In this document: positions 1 to 9,050 of the stretch, piece by piece
Layout: each line of letters starts with the position of its first letter
How positions within the stretch are numbered: the stretch's first letter is position 1
From: Rhizobium sp. BG4
Lineage (GTDB): Bacteria > Pseudomonadota > Alphaproteobacteria > Rhizobiales > Rhizobiaceae
Length of the DNA stretch: 64,000 nt
Assembly: GCF_016864575.1 (NCBI RefSeq)
Contig: NZ_CP044125.1
Location: 744,001 to 808,000, forward strand
Direction of reading: 5' to 3'
The notes under the pieces: model-generated
What the model saw: only the letters and a program-made list of their open reading frames with translations
Told to the model about the DNA's origin: nothing
The model's database searches: none
Made by a program: the position numbers and the translations under genes

Positions 1-1037
1 GCCGTCACCGCCATCGCCACTTCACGGGCCATGCGCCAATGATATTGCGAGTTCACGCGATCCTTGATGTTGTCGCAGGCAAAGGAGAACTGGCAGCGGT
101 TGCGCCAGTCCTCGTTCTGATAGACGACGCCGCAGATGGTTTTCGGATAGGCCGGGTTGCGAACGCGGTTGAGGATGACCTGGGCAACGGCTGCCTGCCC
201 CTTCACCGATTCTCCGCGGGCCTCGAAATAGATGCCGGACGCGAGACATTGCTGCTCGGCGGCGGAAAACACCGTTGGCGGAAGAACGCTTGCGGCCCAG
301 GCATGATCCCTGGCGCCGATCTGCGGCACGAAGCGGCCGTCATTGGCGCCCTTGTCGGCAAGGATCGAATCGAAAGGAGACTGGCGGGAGTAGTCGGGCG
401 CGGCCGGGGCATAGGCGGTTGCCAGCACATCCGGCTTGTCGTTGTTGACGAGATCGGCAAGGAAGGTCGGCACCACGGTTTCCGGCTTGATCGGCTCCTT
501 CTTATAGAAGGCCATGGCGATCTCGATTTCCTTGCCCTTGATCTTCGGCTTCACGAAGGCCGACTTGTCCTTGAGATTGAAGGCCGGCTGGAAGAGCAGC
601 CGGGTGCGCTGGAGAATGGAGCCGGCGGTGAAATCCTTCGGCGGCTGCATCTTCTCGACGGCGACGATGCGGCCCTTCTTCAGGCTGCGGTTGACGCGTT
701 CTTCATCGGTCGTGTCCTCATGCCCCTTCCCTTCGGCGACGAAGGCGACCTTGCGGCCATCGGGAAGAACCATGCCGGCACCGGCGGCGACCGTGCCCGT
801 CACGATCGGGTCTGCGAAGGTGAGTTCGGCCTGGTGGATGGAGCCGGCCGGCGAATTGGTCATCACCATGCGCCAGTTCTCGCGGCTCTCATCGAGGCCG
901 GCGAGCATGGCGGCGAGATCCGCATGCGAGACGATGGAAGGGAATACGAGCCACCCGCAGATGCCGAAGATGGCGGGTGAGACCCAGTTTTTGGGCACAA
1001 TACGCAGCTTGCCGAGGGAAACGCTCTTTCGACGCAA
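1..1037 (-). CDS. SleB-family cell wall hydrolase, C-terminus cut by window edge
   Basis: Probable exported hydrolase acting on peptidoglycan. The N-terminus has a hydrophobic stretch (about residues 17-30) fitting a signal or anchor segment. The SleB/Hydrolase_2 domain starts near residue 260, with the family pattern EQQCLASGIYFEARGE followed by QAAVAQVILNRV and CGVVYQN. The remaining C-terminus lies beyond position 1. No ATG opens this frame; a TTG at 1037 just before the conserved RRKSVSLGK segment is the best start, with a weak GGAG upstream. It is the last gene downstream of the corA-kup pair but is separated from it by a terminator, so it probably has its own promoter. Confidence 0.85.
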   Translation of the reverse strand, partial: MRRKSVSLGKLRIVPKNWVSPAIFGICGWLVFPSIVSHADLAAMLAGLDESRENWRMVMTNSPAGSIHQAELTFADPIVTGTVAAGAGMVLPDGRKVAFVAEGKGHEDTTDEERVNRSLKKGRIVAVEKMQPPKDFTAGSILQRTRLLFQPAFNLKDKSAFVKPKIKGKEIEIAMAFYKKEPIKPETVVPTFLADLVNNDKPDVLATAYAPAAPDYSRQSPFDSILADKGANDGRFVPQIGARDHAWAASVLPPTVFSAAEQQCLASGIYFEARGESVKGQAAVAQVILNRVRNPAYPKTICGVVYQNEDWRNRCQFSFACDNIKDRVNSQYHWRMAREVAMAVT

Positions 1038-1161
1038 CGCCAGACTCCGGGAACACGGGACGCATGAACTTTGTATCGAAAATCTCTCATTAACCTTGAT
1101 GGTTGGTTAATTTGCCGTCCCAGAATCTCCCATGAGCATTTTTTCATATAGCGAAACGCAA

Positions 1162-1187
1162 AAAGCCCGACGCGATGGCCGGGCTTT
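1162..1187 (-). terminator. Rho-independent terminator of kup
   Basis: Perfect 8-bp stem AAAGCCCG / CGGGCTTT with a 10-nt loop. Read on the minus strand it is followed by TTTTT, and it lies 21 bp past the kup stop codon. Confidence 0.8.
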
Positions 1188-1208
1188 GAAAGATGTCTTT
1201 GCGTCGCG

Positions 1209-3107
1209 TCAGATGATGACGTGCGATCCGAGCTCGACCACACGGTTGGCCGGCAGGCGGAAATAGTCCGACGGGTTCGCGGCCGCATTGGCGAGCGCGA
1301 TATAGAGACGGTCCTGCCAGTAAGGCATGCCCGACTTCGCATCGGGAACCAGCTTGCGGCGGCCGAGATAGAAGGAGGTCGACATGATGTCGAACTTCAG
1401 CCCGGTCTTGCGCAGAGTGGCGAGCGCCTGCGAGACGTTCTGGGTTTCCATGAAGCCGAACTGCAGTTCGACGCGCGAGAAGCGCTCGGAAATCGGCTCG
1501 ACCTTGTAGCGGTCGATGCTCGGAACGCGCGGCTTGTTGACGGTGCGGATCGTCAGGATGACGTTCTTGTCGTGCAGAACGTGATTATGCTTCAGATTGT
1601 GAAGCAGTGCAGCGGGCGCGGATTCCGGATCGCTGGTCAGGAAGATCGCGGTGCCCGGAACATGGGCCGGTGAGTGATCGCTCTTGCGCTCGATCGAGCT
1701 GACGAAGGAGGCGAGCGGAATATCGGTGTGGCGGGTCTTCTCGGTGAGAATGCCGGTGCCGCGGCGCCAGGTCCACATGATGACGATGAAGGCGCTGGCG
1801 ATCAGGATCGGGATGTAACCGCCGTCGTGAATCTTGAGCAGGTTGGCGCCGAGGAAGATCAGTTCAAGCGCCAGCAGCGGCAAAAGCACGATCGAGGCAA
1901 CCAGGATCGACCAGTTCCAGCGGGTGCGGACGAACTCGAAGGCCATGATGGTGGTGACGACCATCGCGCCGGTGACCGAGATGCCATAGGCCGTTGCCAG
2001 CGCATCCGAGGTCTTGAAGGTGATCACCAGGAACATGACGCCGAGGAAGAGGATGGCGTTGACCGACGGCAGGAAGATCTGCCCGGTATTGGTTTCCGAG
2101 GTGAAGAGGATTTCCATGCGCGGCAGGAAGCCAAGGTTGATCGCCTGGCGCACCAGCGAGAAGGCGCCGGTGATGACGGCCTGGCTGGCAATGATGGTGG
2201 CGCAGGTGGCGAGCACGACGCCGAAGGGCAGCGCCCATTTCGGGAACATCAGATAGAACGGATCGGACATCGCCTCCGGATTGCCGAGCACGAGCGCGCC
2301 CTGGCCGAGATAGTTCAGCGTCAGCGCCGGGAAGACGAGCGCGAACCAGGCCCACTGGATCGGACGGCGGCCGAAATGGCCGAGGTCGGCGTAGAGCGCT
2401 TCGGCACCGGTGATCGTCAGGAACACGGCGCCGAGCACGACGATGCCGTAGAAGCCTTCGTTCAGCAGGAAGCTGACGGCATAGTAGGGATTGAAGGCGG
2501 CGAGAATGCCGTAGTCGTCGGAGATATGCGACAGGCCGACGACCGCCATGACGATGAACCACAGCGCGGTAATCGGACCGAAGAAGCGGGCCATGGTGCC
2601 CGTTCCGCGTGACTGGAAGGCAAAAAGGCCAACCAGGATCGCCACCGAGATCGGCACGATATAGGGCGAGGCATTCGGCGCCACGAGCTTGATACCTTCG
2701 ACTGCCGACAGAACCGACAGTGCCGGGGTGATCATCGCGTCGCCGAGGAAGAGTGCCGCACCCGTCAGGCCGAGGGCGACGAGGATCGCCGTGTGGCCGT
2801 TGGCGGTCTTCATCAGCAAGGCGAGCAGCGACAGCGTGCCGCCTTCGCCTTCGTTGTCGGCGCGCAGCAGCAGCAGCACGTATTTGATGGTGACGATGAT
2901 GGTCAGCGCCCAGATCATCAGCGAAATGAGGCTGATGACTTCAAAGCGCGTGAGACCGTCCTGGGCCACCGGCTTCAGCGCTTCGCGGAAGGCGTAAAGC
3001 GGGCTGGTACCGATATCTCCATAGACGACGCCAACGGAGCCGAGCGCAAGATAGAAGAGCTTGCGCGGCGTCATGTTGCTGTCGTGCGAATGACTTTCGT
3101 CGGACAT
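1209..3107 (-). CDS. kup: KUP-family potassium uptake protein
   Basis: Inner-membrane K+ (probably K+/H+ symport) transporter of 632 residues, the usual length for bacterial Kup. The signature [10 protein letters not shown] sits at about residues 30-39, followed by some 12 hydrophobic segments to about residue 450 and a soluble C-terminal domain ending [10 protein letters not shown]. It starts 19 bp after the corA stop, so corA and kup are probably co-transcribed, which groups Mg2+ and K+ uptake. A strong terminator follows. Rhizobia often carry several kup copies; which one this is cannot be told from the sequence alone. Confidence 0.95.
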   Translation of the reverse strand: MSDESHSHDSNMTPRKLFYLALGSVGVVYGDIGTSPLYAFREALKPVAQDGLTRFEVISLISLMIWALTIIVTIKYVLLLLRADNEGEGGTLSLLALLMKTANGHTAILVALGLTGAALFLGDAMITPALSVLSAVEGIKLVAPNASPYIVPISVAILVGLFAFQSRGTGTMARFFGPITALWFIVMAVVGLSHISDDYGILAAFNPYYAVSFLLNEGFYGIVVLGAVFLTITGAEALYADLGHFGRRPIQWAWFALVFPALTLNYLGQGALVLGNPEAMSDPFYLMFPKWALPFGVVLATCATIIASQAVITGAFSLVRQAINLGFLPRMEILFTSETNTGQIFLPSVNAILFLGVMFLVITFKTSDALATAYGISVTGAMVVTTIMAFEFVRTRWNWSILVASIVLLPLLALELIFLGANLLKIHDGGYIPILIASAFIVIMWTWRRGTGILTEKTRHTDIPLASFVSSIERKSDHSPAHVPGTAIFLTSDPESAPAALLHNLKHNHVLHDKNVILTIRTVNKPRVPSIDRYKVEPISERFSRVELQFGFMETQNVSQALATLRKTGLKFDIMSTSFYLGRRKLVPDAKSGMPYWQDRLYIALANAAANPSDYFRLPANRVVELGSHVII

Positions 3108-3126
3108 GAAGTAACAAACAGGCTCC

Positions 3127-4104
3127 TCAGAGCCAGCCTTTCCAGCGGAAAAAGAAAAACGGAATGACGGCGGAGATGACCATCAGGGCCAGCGAATAGG
3201 GGTAGCCCGCCGCGAAATGCAATTCCGGCATGAATTCAAAATTCATACCATAGATGGATGCGACAAGCGTCGGCGGCAAGAACACCACCGATGCGATCGA
3301 GAAGATCTTGATGATCGAGTTCTGTTCGATGTTGATCAGGCCGAGCGAAGCATCGAGCAGGAAGGTGATATTGCCGGCGATGAAGGATGCGTGCTCGTTC
3401 AGCGACTGGATATCGCGCGACACGGTGCGGCAGAGTTCCTTGGTGGCCTGGTCCTGCTGCACCGCCGGCAGCGCATAGAAGAAGCTCGACAGACGCGACA
3501 GCGACGCGAGGCTGTCGCGCACCTTGCTGACCAGCCGGTGATGGGCGGCGATGTCGCGGAGCTTCTCTTCCAGATAGTTCGACGGCTTGCGGACCTTCTT
3601 GGCGCGATCGCCGAAGACATGGGTCGAGAGGATATCGATGCGGGAGACCGAAAGCTCGAGGATCTCGGCGGTGCGGTCGACGATGGTCTCGAGCAGCTTG
3701 GCAAGCAGGGAAGCGCCGTTGCGCCACTGTTCGGGCACGCGATGCAGGGCGGCGATGAACAGCTTGAAGGATTTCGGGTGGGCGTAGCGGATGGTGATCA
3801 GCTTGTTGCCGGCCAGGATGAAGGCGACATCGGTCAGCGTCGGAGAGGATGTATCGGCCTGCCAGACGAGCGAGGCGGTCATGAACACGGCGTCGTCCTC
3901 GGTATAGAGACGGGCCGACGGTTCGATGTCCTTGAGGTCGTCGCGGGTCGGCACTTCGATGCCGATCACTTTTTCGACGTAGAGCTCCTCCTCGCGCGTC
4001 GGCTCGACCATGTCGATCCAGACGACGTCATCCGGAAATGCGGCGGTCTGCGACAGATCGCCAATCTCGACGGATTTGCAATTGGAGCAATAGGCGGTGA
4101 TCAA
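3127..4104 (-). CDS. corA: CorA-family magnesium transporter
   Basis: Divalent-cation channel of the CorA family, 325 residues. The N-terminal half is the cytoplasmic funnel domain. The C-terminus holds two membrane helices flanking the diagnostic [10 protein letters not shown] loop (GMN at about residues 286-288) and ends in a basic tail RWKGWL. MPEL after the GMN motif is typical of true Mg2+/Co2+ CorA proteins rather than ZntB. It is the first gene of a likely corA-kup transcript. Confidence 0.93.
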   Translation of the reverse strand: MITAYCSNCKSVEIGDLSQTAAFPDDVVWIDMVEPTREEELYVEKVIGIEVPTRDDLKDIEPSARLYTEDDAVFMTASLVWQADTSSPTLTDVAFILAGNKLITIRYAHPKSFKLFIAALHRVPEQWRNGASLLAKLLETIVDRTAEILELSVSRIDILSTHVFGDRAKKVRKPSNYLEEKLRDIAAHHRLVSKVRDSLASLSRLSSFFYALPAVQQDQATKELCRTVSRDIQSLNEHASFIAGNITFLLDASLGLINIEQNSIIKIFSIASVVFLPPTLVASIYGMNFEFMPELHFAAGYPYSLALMVISAVIPFFFFRWKGWL

Positions 4105-4521
4105 CGGGCCGGTCTCCAGCCGCGTTCGCGCCTTGCCATGATCGCCATCATCGCACGCCCTTCCATTACGCGGCCGCCGATAGGGCAGCGCCTGCCCTGT
4201 AGCCTAACGGAAACGGATAAAAAAAGTTCATACCACTCCGGCTGCGTCCGGCCATTTGCCGGATGCGCATTGTGCTCAACCGCATCGCAGTCACCAATCC
4301 TTCAACCGACAAGTCAACTCCGAACATGCAGGCTGGCCGGGAACCCTGGGGCAAAAGGCGGCCGTCATCGAGCATCTGCAGAAGCCGCCCTCATGGCGAC
4401 GGCGGGGCATATGACGGAAAGCGGTGAAATAATCAAGACGTGTTACGTGAACTGCGCGGTTTCACCACATTTCCCCCGCAATTTGGGGTATGCGGCGCGC
4501 GCTCACGAAACCGCGTTTGTG
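4105..4521. other. Intergenic region between corA and mrp
   Basis: This 417-bp stretch should hold the corA promoter and the 3' end of the mrp transcript. No protein-like frame, RNA gene or strong terminator was recognised in it. Confidence 0.5.
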
Positions 4522-5691
4522 CTATTCGAAGACAATTGCCGGGGCAGCGCGCTGCGGCTGGCCGCCGACTTCCGCCCAGACCTTCGCAGCGATCTCCTTA
4601 TAGATACCGGCGACGATGCCGTTCGGCTCGGAGGCGACGAGCGGGGTGCCGGCATCCGAGGTTTCGCGGATGTTCATGGTCAGCGGCACTTCGCCGAGGA
4701 AGGGCACGCCGATGCGCTCGGCTTCCTTGCGAGCGCCGCCATGACCGAAGATGTCGTAGCGGGTGCCGGTATCGGGAGCGATGAAGTAGCTCATGTTCTC
4801 GACGATGCCGAGAACCGGGACTTCCACCTTGCGGAACATGTTGAGGCCCTTGCGGGCGTCGATCAGCGCCAGATCCTGCGGCGTCGAGACGATCACGGCG
4901 CCGGCGAGCGGTACCTGCTGGGCCATGGTCAGCTGCGCGTCGCCGGTGCCGGGCGGCATGTCGACGACGAGAACATCAAGATCGCCCCAGGCGACTTCGC
5001 GCAGCATCTGCATCAGTGCCGACTGGACCATCGGGCCACGCCAGATCATCGCGGTCTCCTCATCGACGAGGAAGCCCATCGACATGACCTTCAGGCCGTA
5101 ATTTTCCATCGGGTTGATGATGCGGCCGTCGATCTGCGTCGGGCGGCCGGAGATCTTCAGGAGCCGCGGCATGGACGGGCCGTAGATATCGGCGTCGAGG
5201 ATGCCGACCTTCAGGCCGTTGGCGAGAAGGCCGAGCGCCAGATTGACGGCGGTGGTCGACTTGCCGACGCCGCCCTTGCCCGAAGCGACGGCGATGATGG
5301 CGCCGATGCCGGGGACGCCGATCTTGCCGGAGCGCGGCTGCTGGGTCTGCGGGGCGTGCGAATGGGAATGGCCGTGGTGATCGTGGCCGGCATGCGATGC
5401 GGCGGCTGGACGGGCGGCGGGAGCAGATGCCGAGGCAGCCTTCTTGTCCGCCGTCAGCGCCACCAGCGCGCCCTTGACGCCCGGCATTTCCTTGATGACG
5501 CGCTCGGCGGCCTGGCGCAGCGGCTCAAGCTCCTTTGCCCGTTCGGCAGGCACTGTGATCGAGAAATAGACCTTGCCGTCGGAGATGAAGACATCCGACA
5601 CCATGCCGAGCTCGACAATATTATGTTCGAGATCGGGACCGCGCACGGTCTTCAGCGTTTCGAGAACCTGTTCCTTGGTGACCTCAGTCAT
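4522..5691 (-). CDS. mrp: Mrp/ApbC iron-sulfur cluster carrier ATPase
   Basis: P-loop ATPase that binds and transfers Fe-S clusters (Mrp/NBP35/ApbC family), 389 residues. The N-terminal MIP18/DUF59 domain covers about residues 1-85. A histidine-rich linker follows at about 100-112. The ATPase domain has the deviant Walker A GKGGVGKS at 138-145, then DADIYGPSMPRLL and DMPPGTGD. The ATG at 5691 is chosen because GAGGAATGC precedes it and the conserved DUF59 sequence begins there; the frame stays open a further 91 codons upstream but looks non-coding. The His-rich linker could bind metal, which is inference. Confidence 0.94.
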   Translation of the reverse strand: MTEVTKEQVLETLKTVRGPDLEHNIVELGMVSDVFISDGKVYFSITVPAERAKELEPLRQAAERVIKEMPGVKGALVALTADKKAASASAPAARPAAASHAGHDHHGHSHSHAPQTQQPRSGKIGVPGIGAIIAVASGKGGVGKSTTAVNLALGLLANGLKVGILDADIYGPSMPRLLKISGRPTQIDGRIINPMENYGLKVMSMGFLVDEETAMIWRGPMVQSALMQMLREVAWGDLDVLVVDMPPGTGDAQLTMAQQVPLAGAVIVSTPQDLALIDARKGLNMFRKVEVPVLGIVENMSYFIAPDTGTRYDIFGHGGARKEAERIGVPFLGEVPLTMNIRETSDAGTPLVASEPNGIVAGIYKEIAAKVWAEVGGQPQRAAPAIVFE

Positions 5692-6168
5692 GCATTCCTC
5701 ACGCGTATCTTTGTGACACGTAGATAGTCGAGGGCTGCGCCTTCGCCAAACGAAATCAGCATTGAGGGAAACGGAAATCGCGCAATCGAATTCCGTTGCG
5801 GCCATCTGGTCCGCCAGGCTTTCGCCTAGATGGCCGCAACGGTCTCCCCGAAAACCAAAGCGATCAGACCCACCTAGCGCAATGGCCCAAAATGACCAGA
5901 GCCTAAAGCACACTAATAATTGGGGGGCGGCGATGATCCCGAACCTGCCGTCACAAAAAAGCAACAGCCGCCGCCAGCGACCGGATGCATGAGGAAACGC
6001 ATCGACAATGCTGGACGGCGGCTGGCCGAAACGGCGCCATTTTTAGCGCTCTTTTCAAAGTCCCCTCTGGACCTCTGCCAAATAAGAAGCAAGGTGCATG
6101 CCAAGTGCCGCGCTTGGCTTTGCCGGTACGCGGCTGTATGGCCAGCGGAACCGAAACGGACGACGACG
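5692..6168. other. Divergent intergenic region between mrp and the Rsm22-family gene
   Basis: This 477-bp region should hold the promoters of both divergent genes. The frame of the plus-strand gene is open upstream of its ATG, but that sequence is low in conserved content and looks non-coding. It contains one large perfect inverted repeat, listed separately. Confidence 0.5.
5793..5842. repeat. Perfect 15-bp inverted repeat (large hairpin)
   Basis: Arms CCGTTGCGGCCATCT (5793-5807) and AGATGGCCGCAACGG (5828-5842) are exact reverse complements with a 20-nt spacer. The spacer has its own small AGGC/GCCT hairpin. No T-run follows on either strand, so it is not a classical terminator. It lies about 100 bp upstream of the mrp start, in what should be leader or promoter sequence. 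Confidence 0.75.
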
Positions 6169-7143
6169 ATGGAACTGCCGAGACAATTGCGCGAACGGGT
6201 GGAAGCGATGCTGGAGGGCCAGCCGCTGGATGCGCTGAAGCGCGCCTCGGCGCGGCTTTCGAGCCGCTACCGGCAGGAGCTTCGCGACGGCAGCTTCCAT
6301 ATCAGCGACCAGCTGGCGGCGCAGGCCTATCTCGCCGCACGGCTGCCCGCCACCTATGCGGCGATCCGCGCGGCGATGGAGATGATCGCCGAGGTGCGGC
6401 CCGGCTTCGAACCCCGCCAGCTCATCGATGTCGGCGCCGGTCCGGGCTCGGCACTGTGGGCGGCCGCCGACTGCTGGCCCGATATCGAGCAGGCGACGAT
6501 GGTCGAAGCAAGCGAGGCGATCCGGCAGACCGGGAAAAGCCTTTCCGAAGGTCTGGAAGTTGCCTCCACCTGGCTGGATGGCAATCTTATCAAGGCCTTG
6601 CCTGACATCGCGCCGGCCGATCTCGTCACCCTCGCCTATGTACTGGACGAGATCGAGCCGCATCAGATCGCCGCATCGATCGGCAAGCTGTGGGCGCTGA
6701 CATCAGATACGCTGCTGATCATCGAGCCGGGGACGCCGGCGGGATGGGAGCGGATTCTGGCGGCGCGCGACGTGCTGCTGTCGAAGGGCGCGCATATTGT
6801 GGCGCCCTGCCAGCATGCCAAGGACTGTCCGATCGTGGCGCCCGACTGGTGCCACTTCTCGCGGCGCGTCGCCCGCTCGAAAATCCACCGGCTGGTGAAG
6901 GATGCGGACGTGCCTTGGGAAGACGAGAAGTATATTTTCATCGCCGCCAGCCGCGTCCCCTCGCCTCTGCCGGAGGCACGCGTCATTGCGCCGCCGCAGG
7001 GTTCGGGCAGCGTCATCCGGCTGAAGCTCTGCCGCGAGGATGGCAGCGCGGCCGAGCAGATTTATTCGAAGAGAGACGGCGCCGCCTTCAAATGGGCCCG
7101 CCGTGCGGATTGGGGCGATGCCCGGGAAAAGGACAGCGGCTGA
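6169..7143 (+). CDS. Rsm22-family small ribosomal subunit assembly protein / methyltransferase-like
   Basis: 324 residues of the Rsm22 family (SAM-methyltransferase fold linked to small-subunit assembly in mitochondria). Visible are the SAM-binding glycine loop DVGAGPGS (about residue 87) and the cysteine set CQHAKDCP...DWCHFSRR, which in the family binds a metal or Fe-S centre, then the RxxRxKxHR-like stretch. The ATG at 6169 is where the conserved helical N-terminus MELPRQLRERVEAML begins. It is divergent from mrp; a link through Fe-S supply is possible but is inference. The bacterial function is little defined. Confidence 0.85.
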   Translation: MELPRQLRERVEAMLEGQPLDALKRASARLSSRYRQELRDGSFHISDQLAAQAYLAARLPATYAAIRAAMEMIAEVRPGFEPRQLIDVGAGPGSALWAAADCWPDIEQATMVEASEAIRQTGKSLSEGLEVASTWLDGNLIKALPDIAPADLVTLAYVLDEIEPHQIAASIGKLWALTSDTLLIIEPGTPAGWERILAARDVLLSKGAHIVAPCQHAKDCPIVAPDWCHFSRRVARSKIHRLVKDADVPWEDEKYIFIAASRVPSPLPEARVIAPPQGSGSVIRLKLCREDGSAAEQIYSKRDGAAFKWARRADWGDAREKDSG

Positions 7144-7188
7144 TCCGGCTGCCCATCTTTGAGACGCGCTGCCGATTTTTTCGGCAGC

Positions 7189-7917
7189 TTACTTGATCAG
7201 GCCGATGCGCAGCGCCTTGGCAACCGCCTGGGTGCGGTTGACCGTATCGAGCTTCTTCGTCGCCCGGTTCAGATAGTGGTTCACCGTATGCTCGGAGAGG
7301 CCGAGAATATCGGCGATCTCGGCGCTGGTCTTGCCGGCGGCCGTCCAGTTCAGGCAATCGACTTCGCGATCGGTGAGCGTATCGGTCAGCCGGTTGTCGA
7401 GATTGCGGATCTCGGCCAGCCGGTCGAAGACGTGGATGGCGATATAGGAGAGATTGCGCATCTCTTCCGGCGTGTAGGGCTCGCGATCTCCGGCAAAGGA
7501 GACGGCGCCGCGCAGGCCTGACGGCTCGTGCGTCGGGAAATAGGCGCAGCGCACCATGCGGAAACGCTCGAAAAGCCCGGCGACCATCGCCGACTTGCCG
7601 TCGTCGCGGACCCAGCCCTTCGACGTGTCATGGAAGAAGGGCAGAGACGAGGTGCGCAGGCGGCGCAGAACCGGGCTGTTCATCATCAGCCCTTCCTGAT
7701 CGTAGAGCGACAGCAGTTCGGCCGGCCAGCTGGTAATGACGGTCGTGCTCTGCAGTTCGAAGGAGGTAATCGGCGGCAGGTTGAGAACCATGAAGGCGCG
7801 GCTGCCGAAAGCATCCGTCACGCGCTTCATGAAACGGAAGATATCGAACTGGGTCTTCAGACCCGCTATCTCCTGGACGTATTCATCCGTCTGATCGGAT
7901 GCTTGAGACAAGGCCAT
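7189..7917 (-). CDS. LuxR-family transcriptional regulator (solo, altered autoinducer pocket)
   Basis: 242 residues: an N-terminal autoinducer-binding domain (about 20-165) and a C-terminal GerE/LuxR helix-turn-helix (about 175-240, LTDREVDCLNW...AGKTSAEIADILGLSEHTVNHYLN). No luxI-type synthase is nearby. Aligned by eye with TraR/LuxR, the four classical ligand-contact positions read Leu (for W57), Tyr (Y61 kept), Ser (for D70) and His (for W85). A canonical acyl-homoserine lactone is therefore doubtful as ligand. Related rhizobial solos exist, but the exact orthologue was not identified. Confidence 0.88.
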   Translation of the reverse strand: MALSQASDQTDEYVQEIAGLKTQFDIFRFMKRVTDAFGSRAFMVLNLPPITSFELQSTTVITSWPAELLSLYDQEGLMMNSPVLRRLRTSSLPFFHDTSKGWVRDDGKSAMVAGLFERFRMVRCAYFPTHEPSGLRGAVSFAGDREPYTPEEMRNLSYIAIHVFDRLAEIRNLDNRLTDTLTDREVDCLNWTAAGKTSAEIADILGLSEHTVNHYLNRATKKLDTVNRTQAVAKALRIGLIK

Positions 7918-8144
7918 CTATTCTTCATCTTCCCGAGCTTGCGGTTCAGATCAACTGCGCTGCTAAATTGCTAAACCTATTGAAAAAATATGGTCTCCCG
8001 GCCTTAAAATGCACGGCCGGTCGAAGCTTGTATCTCTTTTGCGAGTTATCGCAGTTGGTGTGATTCGCCACCAAATCTCAATATGGTCCTCATCATAAGC
8101 ATGCTCTTCTTTTGCGTCCACCCGATGAAGCCATCACGCCCGCG

Positions 8145-8939
8145 TTACCGGCGCGGGCCGAGCCGGATGCGCATGCCTTCCATGATGCTTTCGGCCGCCG
8201 CTCGGACGGGGCCGGCCCACTCGGCAAGCCGCTCCATCGTCAGCCGGTAGGCGGGGCCGGTGATCGAGACGCCGCCGACCAGACTGTGATCGGCCGTCCA
8301 GATCGGCGCGGCGACGCAGCGGATGCCCTGCTCGTGCTCCTCCCGGTCGAAGGCGCAGCCCTCCCTGCGAATATCGGAAAGCTCGGCGAGCAGGCTTTCG
8401 GGTGAAGCCAGCGTGTGTTCGGTGAAGCGCTGGAACGGGATGGCGGCCGCAAGCGCGGCAACGGTGGCGTCCGGGAGCACGGAAAGAGCCGCCTTGCCGA
8501 CGCCGGTGCAATAGACCGGCGAGGCATTGCCGATCTGCGAATACATACGGACGGATTGCTGGCCTTCCACCTTGTCGAGATAGATGATCGAGGTACCGCG
8601 CAGCACGCCGAGATGGACGGTCTCGCCGCTCATCGCCTGCAAGGCGCGCAGATGCGGCTCGGCGATCAGGCGGAATTCGTTCTTCGCCCAGCTGCGGGCG
8701 GCGAGATCGAGCAGGCGCAGTCCCGGCGAATAGCGGCCGTCGGCATCGAGCTCCAGCAGCCCCTCCTCCACCAGATGACCGAGCTGGCGGTGCAGCGTGC
8801 CGCGCGGCTGGTTGGCCTGCGCCAAAATGTCCGTGAAGCGCAGCGGCCTTTCGGCATGGGTCACCAGATCGAGCAGAACCATCAGCTTGCCGAGGGTTCC
8901 GGTGTCGTTTTCGCCTTCCGTGCCTTTTCGCGGAGCCAT
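8145..8939 (-). CDS. IclR-family regulator of the galactose operon
   Basis: 264 residues: an N-terminal winged helix (about 15-75) with the pattern RFTDILAQANQPRGTLHRQLGHLVEEGLL, and a C-terminal IclR effector domain with GKAALSVL and CAFDREEHEQGIRCVAAPI. The ATG at 8939 is chosen; the frame extends to 9005 but the extra residues look non-conserved. It is divergent from the galactose operon, with about 110 bp between the starts holding a promoter-like sequence and a palindrome. It is therefore probably the local repressor, relieved by a pathway intermediate (inference). Confidence 0.9.
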   Translation of the reverse strand: MAPRKGTEGENDTGTLGKLMVLLDLVTHAERPLRFTDILAQANQPRGTLHRQLGHLVEEGLLELDADGRYSPGLRLLDLAARSWAKNEFRLIAEPHLRALQAMSGETVHLGVLRGTSIIYLDKVEGQQSVRMYSQIGNASPVYCTGVGKAALSVLPDATVAALAAAIPFQRFTEHTLASPESLLAELSDIRREGCAFDREEHEQGIRCVAAPIWTADHSLVGGVSITGPAYRLTMERLAEWAGPVRAAAESIMEGMRIRLGPRR

Positions 8940-8970
8940 CGATCGCCTACCGTTGTGACCGCCTGCGGTC

Positions 8971-9000
8971 TTGACAGAGAGGCCAGCGTAAATCGATAAT
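8971..9000 (+). promoter_or_regulatory. Sigma-70-like promoter of the galactose operon
   Basis: TTGACA at 8971-8976 and GATAAT at 8995-9000 with an 18-bp spacer, placing the start of transcription near 9007, 45 bp before the first gene. Confidence 0.55.
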
Positions 9001-9017
9001 TCCACATAGTCAAATTA

Positions 9018-9038
9018 AGTTCCAAATAATGGAACTTC
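9018..9038. promoter_or_regulatory. Candidate IclR operator palindrome
   Basis: Perfect inverted repeat AAGTTCC-N7-GGAACTT with an AT-only spacer, lying just downstream of the predicted transcription start. A further TTCCA half-site sits at 9001-9005. Position and symmetry fit a repressor site for the adjacent IclR protein. Confidence 0.55.
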
Positions 9039-9050
9039 GGGAGGAATGCG

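Noticed and set aside
3217..5727. 836-codon plus-strand open frame
   Set aside because: It runs antisense over corA and mrp, both with clear family motifs; its His/Arg/Gly-rich translation is a shadow of high-GC codon bias.
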